Part shown: piece after piece, positions 13,667 to 22,525 of the stretch
Layout: each line of letters begins with the position of its first letter
Position numbering within the stretch: position 1 is the stretch's first letter
IMG/VR virus record: IMGVR_UViG_3300020473_000009
Span: 1-33,093 of that record
Origin: a virus
Direction: 5' to 3' (one strand)
Length of the DNA stretch: 33,093 nt
Notes under the pieces: model-generated
The model's input: only the letters and a program-made list of their open reading frames with translations
Told to the model about the DNA's origin: nothing
Databases searched by the model: none
Program-made: the position numbers and the translations under genes

Positions 13667-16600
13667 ACAACTAAAGCTTGAAGTGCTGCTGGCAGCAGTC
13701 GACAAAGTAACCCGGCCACTTAAGGCCATGAACGAGACAGCCGGCAAAGTTTCTGCTGAGTTCCGTCAAACCAAAGCGCGTCTGAACGACTTAAACAAGC
13801 AAGCCGGCATGATTGACGGCTACCGCAAAAGCAACAGCGCACTGCAGGCAACATCAGCCAAGCTCGAAAATGCCAGGGAGAAAGCCAGCCGGCTATCCCG
13901 TGAGTTTAAGGCCACTCAAAACCCCACCAAAGCCATGAAGCGTGAGTTGGATAACGCTCGCTCTACGGTGAAAAGTCTCGATAGCTCAAAAACAAAGCTG
14001 ACCAGGACGGTTCAGGAGCAACGCCAAAAGCTTGAGCAAAACGGGGTGTCCACAAAAAACCTATCTGCCGCGCGCTCAAAGTTGCGCAACGAGACCAAGC
14101 GACTGAACAGCGAGCTAGCCCTACAAAAGGATCGGCTCAGCGCAGTTACGAAACAGCAAGAGCGGTTAAATAAAGTCTCTAAAAACTACCAGCATGTCAA
14201 AGAACTACAGGGAAAGCTAGCAGGCACGGGAGCCCAAATGACCGCTACCGGCGGTGGTGCTGTTGCACTTATGGGCGCTCCAGCAATCATGAGTGAACGC
14301 CAAGGTGCTGCCATTGCTGCTCAAATGGGTCAGTCAGAACTAAGTTCAGAATATCAGTTGGTTATTAAAGAGGTTTATGAGTCCGGAGCCGGCGATGGAA
14401 TTGCCGGAATATCCGAGGCCATTTCTGCGGTATCGAGTTCATTGGGTTCCCTCAAAAATACGAGTCAGGCAAGCGTTGTGGAAATGACGCGGCAGGCTCT
14501 AACTTTATCAAGAGCCTATGGTATTGATGTTTCTAGTGCGACACAAACAGCAGCTCTACTTGTTAAAAACGGTCTGGCAAAAAGTGCAAATGAGGCCTTT
14601 GATTTAATGACCAGCGGCATGCAAAACGTGAGCAAAGAAATGCGCGACGAGCTGCCTGACATCATTCAGGAGTACGGCACAAACTTCAGAGCGCTTGGCT
14701 TCTCAGGTGAGCAAGCTTTTAACATGTTGGTTGCTCAGGCTGAAAACGGAAAATACGCCTTAGATAAGACAGGCGATGCGCTAAAAGAATTCACAATTCG
14801 TGGTTCGGACATGTCAAAAGCCAGCACCGAAGCTTACGAGGCGCTTGGCATGAATGCGTTTCGCGCATCAGCTGCAGTTGCTGCTGGGGGTTCTGAAGCA
14901 AGGGCGGTTCTCAACCAGACGGCAGAACGCTTACTAGCAATAGAGAATCCTGCAAGACGTGCAAACTTAGCTATTTCATTGTTCGGCACTCCGCTCGAGG
15001 ACCTGTCAGTTGACCAAATTCCTAGTTTCTTGAAAGGTCTAGGTAATATGGAAAACAAGTTGGGTGACACGTCAGGTTCAACACTTAAGCTTGATTCAGC
15101 ACTTAGGAACAATACAGGCGATGCACTCATTCAAGTGCAACGAATTATTTCCGGCTCGTTCATGACGATCATAAAAGATCTGAGCGACGACATCGTTTCG
15201 CTTAGTAAATCGTTCTCTGCCTGGGCAAAAGAAAACCCTGAACTGCTCGCCACAATCGCTAAAGTTTCAGCCGTTGTTGCGGGGCTTGTTGCTGTTGGCG
15301 GCGCGCTGACGTTAACCATTGCCGGCTTACTTGGGCCTATTGCCGCCGTGCGTATGGCGTTTTCAATACTGCATATTAAGACATTCCCTGGTGTAACCGT
15401 CGCAGCCAAAGCAGCTAGCGGAGCGTTGCTATCAACAGGTAAGTCGGCGCTTATAGCAGCCAAGTCCACAGGCGCAAAAGCCTGGGGCTTATTAACAGGA
15501 AAAATCAAAGCGGCCACGGCCGCCACGATTTCTTATAGAAAGTCAAACGGCTTGCTGGCTACCGTCATGGCTGGCTCAAAAGCCGCACTTCTTGGCGTTG
15601 GTAAAGCCATTACCGGCGCCGTTCTTGCGCCTCTTAAGTTCTTGAAGCTCGCCATCATGGGTGTGACAAAAGCTCTAATCATGAACCCAATTGGCGCAAT
15701 CATTGCCGGCATTGCTGCAGCAGGGCTTCTGATATACAAATTCTGGGAGCCAATAAAAGCCTTCTTCATAGGAATGTGGCAGGGAATAAAAGAGGCTTTC
15801 GCGCCAGTTGGCGAGCTAATAACTGACATATTCTCAGAAGTTGGCCAGGTGCTTGCGCCACTCAAGCCGCTGTGGGATGGCATAGCCTCTGTGCTTGGCA
15901 CTGTGTGGGGCTGGATAAGTCAGTTATTTAAACCATTCCAGGCAACATCAGAGCAGTTAGAAGGCGCAACCAATGCGGGGCGTTCATTCGGGAAAGTTTT
16001 CGCTTCTGTATTTTTATTCATTCCAAAGCTTGTACTGGGTGCAGTGAAGATGGTTATCGGTATATTTAAAAAGATACCGGGAGCTATCAGCGCCGTATGG
16101 GATGGCCTTAAAAAAATCTTTTGGTGGTCGCCTATTGGCTTAATTATTAAAGCTTTCAGCAAGGCTTTCGATTGGCTAACCAGTATCGACTGGTCTGGAA
16201 TTGTTTCTGGCGCCTGGGAAACAATCAAGACCATTTTTAAATGGTCACCATTGGGGCTGATTGTTCGAGGTTTTAGCGCAGCATTTAACTGGATCACAAA
16301 TATTGATTGGGCCGGTTACGCTTCTTCCGCCTGGGACAGTATAAAATCAGTATTCAACTGGTCACCGCTAGCTGCTATTCGGGACCGATTCAACGGCGCC
16401 ATTAACTGGCTAACAAATATTAACTGGGCGGGCTCAGCAGCCAGTACATGGGAAAGCATCAAGTCCGTGTTCAGCTGGTCGCCTTTGGAAACCATCAAGA
16501 ACGGATTTAACGCAGTGCTCGAATTTCTTGGTGGCTTGCCTGCTAAGTTCTCTGAGCTTGGCTCGAACATCTTAAGTGGGCTTGTCGATGGTATTACCGG

Positions 16601-17168
16601 CGCGCTTGGCAAAGTGAAAGACGGCATTGTTGAGGCGGCAAGTTCAGTCAGCAGTTGGTTTAAAGAAACGCTGGGCATTAACTCGCCGAGTAAAGTGTTC
16701 ATGCTGCACGGCGATGACACTATGCGCGGCCTTGCGCTTGGCCTTAGAGGTAACGACGAGCCGGTAAAAGAAGTAAACCGAACCAGCGGTCAGCTAAAAA
16801 AGGCAGCGGCAGGCATGGCTATAACAGCCGCCATTTCGATGCCGGTAGCTGCAGAGCAACCCGCTGACCTGGTGCGGAATATCAAGTACCAGGAAGAATC
16901 GCTTAACCTTCCAGGTATTCAGGACACCGTTCAGCGAATTCAGACCAGAGAGATTGAACGAACTACTGAAGCCCAGCAGGTTACGCAACTCTCTGAGCGC
17001 CCAGTGACAGTTGAAAGCAACCTCAATATCAGCGAGGGGGCAATTGTTATACAGGCCGGAGCGGGGGCAGACCCCAAAGAAATAGCGCAACAAGTACGGC
17101 AAGAACTGCAACGCCTCGAACGCGAGAGGGCTGCAGAGAACCGTTCAAAACTGAGGGACTTAGACTAA
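13659..17168 (+). CDS. T: Tape measure protein T
   Basis: The 1169-residue protein (P2 T is 815) sets tail length. Residues 1-180 are coiled coil with the AVDKVTRPLKAMNETAGKVS start typical of the family. Residues 190-215 and 535-570 and several later stretches are glycine/alanine-rich membrane-like segments (SAVVAGLVAVGGALTLTIAGLLG, IGAIIAGIAAAGLLIYKFW). A 39-residue unit repeats between 16125 and about 16500. The C-terminus is a charged helix. The start is GTG 13659, overlapping the E' stop, with GGAG about 15 nt upstream. A longer tape predicts a tail longer than that of P2. Confidence 0.93.
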   Translation: MAKQLKLEVLLAAVDKVTRPLKAMNETAGKVSAEFRQTKARLNDLNKQAGMIDGYRKSNSALQATSAKLENAREKASRLSREFKATQNPTKAMKRELDNARSTVKSLDSSKTKLTRTVQEQRQKLEQNGVSTKNLSAARSKLRNETKRLNSELALQKDRLSAVTKQQERLNKVSKNYQHVKELQGKLAGTGAQMTATGGGAVALMGAPAIMSERQGAAIAAQMGQSELSSEYQLVIKEVYESGAGDGIAGISEAISAVSSSLGSLKNTSQASVVEMTRQALTLSRAYGIDVSSATQTAALLVKNGLAKSANEAFDLMTSGMQNVSKEMRDELPDIIQEYGTNFRALGFSGEQAFNMLVAQAENGKYALDKTGDALKEFTIRGSDMSKASTEAYEALGMNAFRASAAVAAGGSEARAVLNQTAERLLAIENPARRANLAISLFGTPLEDLSVDQIPSFLKGLGNMENKLGDTSGSTLKLDSALRNNTGDALIQVQRIISGSFMTIIKDLSDDIVSLSKSFSAWAKENPELLATIAKVSAVVAGLVAVGGALTLTIAGLLGPIAAVRMAFSILHIKTFPGVTVAAKAASGALLSTGKSALIAAKSTGAKAWGLLTGKIKAATAATISYRKSNGLLATVMAGSKAALLGVGKAITGAVLAPLKFLKLAIMGVTKALIMNPIGAIIAGIAAAGLLIYKFWEPIKAFFIGMWQGIKEAFAPVGELITDIFSEVGQVLAPLKPLWDGIASVLGTVWGWISQLFKPFQATSEQLEGATNAGRSFGKVFASVFLFIPKLVLGAVKMVIGIFKKIPGAISAVWDGLKKIFWWSPIGLIIKAFSKAFDWLTSIDWSGIVSGAWETIKTIFKWSPLGLIVRGFSAAFNWITNIDWAGYASSAWDSIKSVFNWSPLAAIRDRFNGAINWLTNINWAGSAASTWESIKSVFSWSPLETIKNGFNAVLEFLGGLPAKFSELGSNILSGLVDGITGALGKVKDGIVEAASSVSSWFKETLGINSPSKVFMLHGDDTMRGLALGLRGNDEPVKEVNRTSGQLKKAAAGMAITAAISMPVAAEQPADLVRNIKYQEESLNLPGIQDTVQRIQTREIERTTEAQQVTQLSERPVTVESNLNISEGAIVIQAGAGADPKEIAQQVRQELQRLERERAAENRSKLRDLD
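16125..16530 (+). repeat. 117-nt tandem repeats in the tape measure gene
   Basis: Four units begin with the codons for WSP at 16125, 16242, 16359 and 16476, exactly 117 nt (39 residues) apart. Each unit carries WSP, a phenylalanine-rich helix, [IN]DW or NINW, then [AT]W-x-[TS]IK-x-[IV]F. The last unit drifts into EFLGGLPAKF. Confidence 0.9.
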
Positions 17169-17169
17169 T

Positions 17170-17613
17170 ATGATGGCACTTGGATTCTTTGTTTTTGGTC
17201 TTAAGACCGCATCACCTGACAGTGTTGACGAACAAATTAACTGGCGGCACGCAAGCCAAAATAGGGTTGGCTCTAACCCGTCTTATCAATTCGTTGGACA
17301 AGGCCCACAAACTGCCAAGCTACCCGGTATTCTTTACCCAGAGCTTACCGGTGGCACCGAGCAGCTGGACGAGCTGCGTAAAATGGCAGATACAGGAAAG
17401 GCGTGGCCTTGGATTGATGGCGCTGGTGAGTTAAAAGGCTATTACTTCATTACCGACATAGAGAAAAAATCAACCTCGTTTTTCCCTGATGGTACAGCGC
17501 GAAAAATAGAGTTTTCCGTAAGCATTACCAGAGCAGATGAAAACAACTCTGAAAATTTAGCCGGTAGCGAAATCATTTCAATGTCCGGCGGCATGGGAGG
17601 TCTAGTGGCCTAA
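17170..17613 (+). CDS. U: Tail protein U
   Basis: The 147-residue protein matches P2 gpU: ALGFFVFGLKT, the short WRHASQNRVGSNPSYQFVG motif, GILYPELTGG, and KGYYFITDIEKKSTSFFPDG. It caps tail-tube assembly. It begins one base after the T stop and its stop TAA shares a base with the D start. Confidence 0.94.
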   Translation: MMALGFFVFGLKTASPDSVDEQINWRHASQNRVGSNPSYQFVGQGPQTAKLPGILYPELTGGTEQLDELRKMADTGKAWPWIDGAGELKGYYFITDIEKKSTSFFPDGTARKIEFSVSITRADENNSENLAGSEIISMSGGMGGLVA

Positions 17614-18632
17614 TGCCTGAGTTCGTTAAAATTCCAGACTTCGAAGTGCTGGTTGATGGAAAAGATATCAGTGGGTTGCTGCGCTCTCGACTGGTCAGCC
17701 TATCCATAACTGACAAGCGCGGCTTTGAGGCTGACACCGCCTCAGTAACGATTGATGACGCCGACGGCAAAGTGTCGATACCGCCACGCGGCGCAAAAAT
17801 GCAAATTTCTATTGGGTGGAAAGGCGAACCACTATACAACAAAGGCACCTTTTTCATTGATGACATTGAGCACTCAGGGCCGCCTGACCAGCTAACCATA
17901 CGCGGCAAGTCGGCTGACATTGCCAGTAGCTTTCAAGAGCTGCGCGAAGAGTCGTACCACGAAAAAACGCTGGGTGATATTCTCGAAGAAATCGCGGGAA
18001 GAAACGGCGTCAGTGCGCTTATTGCTGATGAGCTGGCCAGCAAGGCAATTGTGCATATGGACCAGCAAAACGAATCGGACATGGCGTTTATGACTCGTTT
18101 GGGCGAAGAGTTCGACGCGCTGGCCACCATCAAAGAAGGCAAGCTTTTATTCATGCCAAACGGCCAGGGTAAAAGTGGCTCTGGTCAGGCTCTGCCTACG
18201 TTTACCGTTCGTAGAAAGTCAGGAGACCAGCACAACTTCTCAGCCAACGACCGCAGCGAGTACACCGGCGTTAAAGCTCGATGGCAAGACGAGCGTGCTG
18301 CAGAGGTTAAAGCCGACGAAAAAGACGGTGCTCCGACGCAATTTCTAGCAGGCTCTGAGGGTAACGTAAAGGTACTAAGGCACCTATACGCTACCGAAGG
18401 TAATGCCAAGCGCGCTGCAGAAGCGCAATGGTCAAAAATGAAACGCTCAGGCGCAAATTTCAATATGACTCTGGCTATTGGTGAGCCCGGCCTGTTTCCC
18501 GAGGTTCCGGTAGCGGTGTCCGGTTGGAAGCCTGAAATTGACCAAGCTAAATGGATAACCAAGCAAGTCACGCACGAAATAAGCGACTCCGGCTTAACGT
18601 CATCAGTAAGCCTTGAGTCGCTAAAAGACTAG
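17613..18632 (+). CDS. D: Late control / baseplate hub protein D
   Basis: This 339-residue protein corresponds to P2 gpD: FKI-type PDFEVLVDGKDISGLLRSRLVSLSITDKRG, DADGKVSIPPRGAKMQISIGW, KGTFFIDDIEHSGPPDQLTIRGKSAD, and the hub-domain VKARWQDERAAEVKADE. It links the spike to the tail tube. It is the last gene of the late tail operon. Its final 4 bases overlap the 3' end of the convergent repressor gene. Confidence 0.94.
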   Translation: MPEFVKIPDFEVLVDGKDISGLLRSRLVSLSITDKRGFEADTASVTIDDADGKVSIPPRGAKMQISIGWKGEPLYNKGTFFIDDIEHSGPPDQLTIRGKSADIASSFQELREESYHEKTLGDILEEIAGRNGVSALIADELASKAIVHMDQQNESDMAFMTRLGEEFDALATIKEGKLLFMPNGQGKSGSGQALPTFTVRRKSGDQHNFSANDRSEYTGVKARWQDERAAEVKADEKDGAPTQFLAGSEGNVKVLRHLYATEGNAKRAAEAQWSKMKRSGANFNMTLAIGEPGLFPEVPVAVSGWKPEIDQAKWITKQVTHEISDSGLTSSVSLESLKD

Positions 18633-18985
18633 TCTTTCAATAACAGTGTGATCAGTTCCTGGACGATTTGCTGAGCGTGCTGGTCTAGCTCGGCAAATCT
18701 TTTTTCAATGTGTCCCTCCGGGTGAGTCACCCGTTTTCCTGTAAGAATAAAGCAGACATCGGCGCCCGTTTTCTCTAGTTCAAGAAGCTTGTCGGCAGGA
18801 ATAGAACGCTTGCCTTGCTCATACTTCACATAGCTACTTAAGGCGGTGTCTATAGCGTCACAAAAGCTTGTTTGATTCAGCCCTATTCGCTTTCTTTCCT
18901 GTTTTAACCTCACAGAAATTTGTTCATTTGCACCATTTCCGCTTGCATTTTTGTTCATTTGAACTAATAATCCTGATTGTGTCAT
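18629..18985 (-). CDS. HTH (Cro/C1-type) phage repressor
   Basis: The protein is about 118 residues with a helix-turn-helix (SVRLKQERKRIGLNQTSFCDAIDTALSSYVKYEQGKRSIPADKLLELEKTG) and a helical C-terminal tail (HAQQIVQELITLLLKD), probably for dimerisation. There is no peptidase domain, so it cannot self-cleave after DNA damage. That fits a phage with antirepressors. It lies opposite the RHH gene, like P2 C and cox. The start is uncertain: ATGs at 18997, 18985 and 18958 are open and none has a strong ribosome site. A perfect operator-like palindrome covers the 18958 ATG. Confidence 0.8.
   Translation of the reverse strand: MTQSGLLVQMNKNASGNGANEQISVRLKQERKRIGLNQTSFCDAIDTALSSYVKYEQGKRSIPADKLLELEKTGADVCFILTGKRVTHPEGHIEKRFAELDQHAQQIVQELITLLLKD
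18922..18964. promoter_or_regulatory. Pair of operator-like sites at the repressor 5' end
   Basis: GTTCATTTGAAC (18953-18964) is a perfect palindrome (GTTCA-TT-TGAAC). A second, imperfect copy GTTCATTTGCAC lies at 18922-18933, 31 bp away, about three helical turns. Position between divergent regulators suggests repressor binding. Confidence 0.6.
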
Positions 18986-18986
18986 T

Positions 18987-18998
18987 TTATCTTGCATA
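18987..18998. promoter_or_regulatory. TTATCTTGCATA site upstream of the RHH gene
   Basis: This 12-base sequence recurs exactly at 24357-24368 in the att-like region, where CTTGCAT is repeated with 10-bp phasing. It is a candidate RHH protein site. Confidence 0.5.
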
Positions 18999-19018
18999 AT
19001 CATAAAGGTGGTTCTCAC

Positions 19019-19222
19019 ATGAAACAACAACAACCTAAGCGCCTCTACCGCTCGCCCAAAGGAGTTGTAACAAACAAGCCAATTTACGTCCGACTAATGC
19101 CCGATGAGCTGGAAAAAATGCAAAACATTTCCAGTCAAGAGGTCCGGTCAATCAGCGCCCAAGCCCGACTATTTATCGTTGAAGGTATGAACAACTACCT
19201 TGACGAAGCCGAGCACCAGTAA
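19019..19222 (+). CDS. Arc-like ribbon-helix-helix regulator (Cox position)
   Basis: The protein has 67 residues. After a basic N-terminus it has PIYVRLMPDELEKMQNISSQEVRSISAQARLFIVEGMNNYL, a ribbon-helix-helix pattern (beta strand then two helices). It starts at ATG 19019 behind AAAGGTGG. It is first in the rightward early set, divergent from the repressor, the position of P2 cox. A DNA site upstream of it also occurs in the att region, so it may both repress and direct excision. That is inference. Confidence 0.75.
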   Translation: MKQQQPKRLYRSPKGVVTNKPIYVRLMPDELEKMQNISSQEVRSISAQARLFIVEGMNNYLDEAEHQ

Positions 19223-19279
19223 AGCTATCGATAACGTCCCTCAACCGCACTCAACTTAATTTGTTTAAGGATGATGACT

Positions 19280-19570
19280 ATGAACAACAGAACAACAGGA
19301 CGCATAGAGAGTACGCTTCGCAGCGCTCTAAATGGGTCAGAACGGCACAACGTTCGCGAAGCCATTGGCTGGGACGACAGTCAGGTGTCTCGGTTTTTGA
19401 GCGGCCAGCAAGGGATAACGATTGACCGCATCGAGGAAATGTTCAATGCCGTTGGTATTTCCCTGGTTACACGAAAGTACCTGGATGCAATGGCAACCCT
19501 ATGTGAAGTGGGTGCAAGCTGTGAATGCGCCAGAAATGGCAACGGAGAATGCGGAGCAAGACGACAATGA
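19280..19570 (+). CDS. CII-like transcription regulator
   Basis: The 96-residue protein has NNRTTGRIESTLRSALNGSERHNVREAIGWDDSQVSRFLSGQQGITIDRIEEMFNAVGISLV, matching the phage CII family HTH. I chose ATG 19280 because AAGG lies 9 nt before it, while ATGs at 19271 and 19274 sit directly on that site. The C-terminus carries five cysteines (CEVGASCECARNGNGEC), which is unusual for CII. The stop overlaps the Ogr start (ATGA). CII-type proteins activate lysogeny promoters; no target site was identified. Confidence 0.8.
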   Translation: MNNRTTGRIESTLRSALNGSERHNVREAIGWDDSQVSRFLSGQQGITIDRIEEMFNAVGISLVTRKYLDAMATLCEVGASCECARNGNGECGARRQ

Positions 19571-19803
19571 GTAGAAGAGTTTCATCAGTATGTCCACACT
19601 GCGGTGAAATGGCCAAAATACGCACCAGTAAAAGCATAAGTGCGCTGGTAACCCAACGTTACTACGCTTGCCAGAATCACCTGTGTGGTCACACCTATTC
19701 AGCTATTGAAGAAGTGACCCACTCTATTTCCCCATCGGCATCACCTAATGCGCAGGTTCATCTTGAGGTTAGGCCGGTTACACGAACAGCAAAGCAAAAC
19801 TAA
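19567..19803 (+). CDS. ogr: Ogr/Delta-type late gene activator
   Basis: The 78-residue zinc protein has the Ogr spacing C9-x2-C12-x22-C35-x4-C40 (CPHC then CQNHLC) with RTSKSISALVTQRYYACQN between. Ogr binds TGT/ACA dyads and recruits RNA polymerase to late promoters. Three matching dyads are present (5793, 11314, 28981). The start is ATG 19567 (GGAG 11 nt before). It lies directly before the replication gene, not beside D as in P2. Confidence 0.92.
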   Translation: MSRRVSSVCPHCGEMAKIRTSKSISALVTQRYYACQNHLCGHTYSAIEEVTHSISPSASPNAQVHLEVRPVTRTAKQN

Positions 19804-19838
19804 ACCTGGTGCGCGGGTAAGCCTTCATCGGAGGGAGA

Positions 19839-22523
19839 ATGAACGTACAACTAAGAGAAGAGGTGGTAACACGCCTCCTGCGAGACTTTGAATTTAAAAC
19901 AAATAACAAAGAATTTTTTCAGCAAGGCCGTTGTCCAAGCTGTGGCAAAAAAGAATTATACGCGCCGGCTGAAACCCCTTGGGTAGTTCGTTGCGGTCGC
20001 ATGAATAAATGCGCTGCCGAATACCACATTAAAGAGTTATACCCCGAACTTTTCGAATCATGGTCTGACCGATACAAGCCAACACCTAAAAGCCCGAATG
20101 CATCGGCAGAAGCCTATTTGCATACTGGACGAGGCTTTGATGTTTCCAAAATAAAAGGTTGGTACACGCAAGGTAGTTACTACTGCACTGAACGGCAAAT
20201 TGGTACCGCCACAGTTAAGTTTGAGTTACCCAATGGGGCATCGTGGGAGCGCTTCATTGATAAGCCTCAGCGCTTTGGAAAAATGAAGGCTAACTTTGTG
20301 GGTAAATACAAAGGCCAGTGGTGGCAACCACCAAGCGGCATTCCTGAAGACACCAAAGACGTATGGTTAACCGAGGGTATCTTTGATGCAATAGCGCTGA
20401 TCCAGTCCGGCATTACTGCAGTCAGTTTAATGAGCTGCAACAACTACCCAAATGACGCTCTTGATGCGCTGGAAAAGGCCTGTAAAAAACAAGGCCGTGA
20501 ATTGCCTAAGCTTGTATTTGCTCTCGATGACGGCCCTGCCGGTGAGTCTTTCACACGCAAGTTCGTCAACTACGCACGTAAAGCGGGCTTCCGGGCAACG
20601 GCAGCACAGCCACCCAAAGGAAAAGTAAAGCTGGACTGGAACGAGTTGTTTCAGCGCGGGCGACTGACAGATAAACACGTAAAAGATTACCTTTATCTGG
20701 GCAGTTTACTGATCGCAAAAACAGCGACTGAGAAAGCCCGGTTAATGCACCAGAAAACGCAGCAAAAAGATTTTCCATTTCGATTCGATAACCGTCTATT
20801 CTGGTTCAAAATTGATTCCGACCGCTACGTAAAAGCAATGAGTTCGCTGGGATATAGCGCAGAAGACGGCATAGAAGCCAGTGAAAAAGATATTGAGAGC
20901 GCTTTAAAAGAGTCTTCATCGGTTGTCGAATTAGCTGCTTGTTATCCGGAAGCGCTCTATTACCAAGCGCACGAAGTCACTGACGAAAGCTGGTACTATT
21001 TTCGTGTTAGTTTTCCGCACGACAATGCGCCTATTAAAAACACCTTTAGCGGCGGTCAGTTATCCAGTGCCAGCGAATTTAAAAAGCGTTTAATGAGTGT
21101 TGCGCCTGGCGCGGTATGGAGCGGCTCCAGTGGTCAGCTAGACCGACTTATGAAACAGCAATTATACGACATTAAGCGCGTTCAGGGTGTGGACTTCGTC
21201 GGTTATTCACGAGAATACGGCATTTACATACTGGGCGACCTGGCCGTTAAAGACGGTGTTACCAAGCCGCTTAATGACGAAGATTTTTTTGACTTTGGCA
21301 AGCTCAACATTAAGACGTTGAACAAATCAGTTTCTCTTAATGTTAATTCGGACTTAAAAGAGCTCAACCCAGTATGGGAAAAAAACCTTTACACCGCGTT
21401 TAAAGAGAACGGTTTAATTTCACTGGCTTTCTGGTTCGGCTCGCTATACGCCGAGCAGATTCGGGCGCTTGATAAAACCTACCCGTTCCTTGAGCTTATT
21501 GGTGAGCCGGGCTCTGGTAAGTCAACGCTAATCGAATTTATGTGGCGGCTTTGCGGACGTCCAGACGAAGAAGGTTTTGACCCAGTGAAGTCGACTGCCG
21601 CTGCACGCGCACGGCGATTGTCCCAGGTGGCCAACTTACCCGTTGTTCTAATTGAGGGTGACCGTGGCGATGAAAAAGACATGAAGCAAAAAAGTTTTGA
21701 CTGGGACGAATTAAAGACCGCCTACAACGGTCGTTCGCCGCGAAGTCGAGGCGTAAAGAATGCGGGCAACGAAACCTATGAGCCGCCTTTCAGAGGCACA
21801 ATAGTCATATCGCAAAACGCAGAGGTTCAGGCTTCGCAAGCTGTACTCGAGCGTATCATTCACATAAAAACAGACCGTAAAGGCCACAACACCGATACAC
21901 GACAGGCAGCGAGAGCGCTAGAAACCATGCCGATTGAACAGGTGTCTGGCTTTATTCTTAAGTGCGCCATAGCTGAGAAACGAGTGATTGCGTTGTACAA
22001 AGAAAAAGTGCCGCATTACGAATCCCTGCTTGCTGAAAATGACGACCTGAAAACCCACAGGATAATAAAAAATCACGCACAAATAATGGCCATGCTTGAC
22101 TGCCTGACATTGGTCACTGATTTTAAAGTTAGCCAGATTGAAGCAGCGAAAGAGAAGTTGGTTGAACTGGCGTTGCAGCGACAGCTAGCCATAAGCGCAG
22201 ACCATAAATCGGTTCAGCAATTCTGGGACGTGTTCGACTACCTAGAAGAAAAGTTTGAGTGGCCAGTAGTCAACCACTCAAAAGACGACGGTTTAATAGC
22301 CGTGAATTTAAACCACATGGAAGAAGAAGCTGGCGAGTTCCGTCAGAAACTTCCACCGCTTCCTGACCTTAAAAAGCACCTTAAAGCGTGTAAGTCTCGC
22401 AAGTTCCTTGAGGTTAAAACCGTGCGCAGTGCGGTGAACGAGTACATAAATAAAGGTAGTGGAATAACCGGGCCAAGGAAGCCGGCTAGTGTTAAATGTT
22501 GGGTATTCGAAAGGGAGCGTTAA
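19839..22523 (+). CDS. Toprim primase-helicase (replication protein)
   Basis: The 894-residue protein has an N-terminal zinc ribbon (C32, C35, C52, C58), a Toprim domain (TEGIFDAIAL with E179 and D183; FALDD with D230/D231), and an ATPase with Walker A GEPGSGKST at 555-563 and a probable Walker B near VVLIEGD. It should prime and unwind for theta-type replication, as in P4 alpha-like systems, instead of P2 gpA rolling circle. Residues about 791-893 form a C-terminal domain also found in antirepressor 1. The ribosome site is GGAGGGAG. The likely origin is the iteron region at 25588-25902. Confidence 0.9.
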   Translation: MNVQLREEVVTRLLRDFEFKTNNKEFFQQGRCPSCGKKELYAPAETPWVVRCGRMNKCAAEYHIKELYPELFESWSDRYKPTPKSPNASAEAYLHTGRGFDVSKIKGWYTQGSYYCTERQIGTATVKFELPNGASWERFIDKPQRFGKMKANFVGKYKGQWWQPPSGIPEDTKDVWLTEGIFDAIALIQSGITAVSLMSCNNYPNDALDALEKACKKQGRELPKLVFALDDGPAGESFTRKFVNYARKAGFRATAAQPPKGKVKLDWNELFQRGRLTDKHVKDYLYLGSLLIAKTATEKARLMHQKTQQKDFPFRFDNRLFWFKIDSDRYVKAMSSLGYSAEDGIEASEKDIESALKESSSVVELAACYPEALYYQAHEVTDESWYYFRVSFPHDNAPIKNTFSGGQLSSASEFKKRLMSVAPGAVWSGSSGQLDRLMKQQLYDIKRVQGVDFVGYSREYGIYILGDLAVKDGVTKPLNDEDFFDFGKLNIKTLNKSVSLNVNSDLKELNPVWEKNLYTAFKENGLISLAFWFGSLYAEQIRALDKTYPFLELIGEPGSGKSTLIEFMWRLCGRPDEEGFDPVKSTAAARARRLSQVANLPVVLIEGDRGDEKDMKQKSFDWDELKTAYNGRSPRSRGVKNAGNETYEPPFRGTIVISQNAEVQASQAVLERIIHIKTDRKGHNTDTRQAARALETMPIEQVSGFILKCAIAEKRVIALYKEKVPHYESLLAENDDLKTHRIIKNHAQIMAMLDCLTLVTDFKVSQIEAAKEKLVELALQRQLAISADHKSVQQFWDVFDYLEEKFEWPVVNHSKDDGLIAVNLNHMEEEAGEFRQKLPPLPDLKKHLKACKSRKFLEVKTVRSAVNEYINKGSGITGPRKPASVKCWVFERER

Positions 22524-22525
22524 CA

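Noticed and set aside
15131-16720. Several minus-strand frames of 120-135 codons within the tape measure gene
   Set aside because: They mirror the repetitive composition of T and show no starts, spacing or motifs of real genes.
18977-19018. A longer N-terminus for the RHH gene from 18977
   Set aside because: AAAGGTGG stands at the right distance before ATG 19019, and the upstream extension lacks a ribosome site and overlaps the repressor 5' end.
19839-22523. P2 gpA-type rolling-circle initiator
   Set aside because: The protein has zinc-ribbon, Toprim and Walker A motifs, not the paired-tyrosine HUH motifs of gpA.
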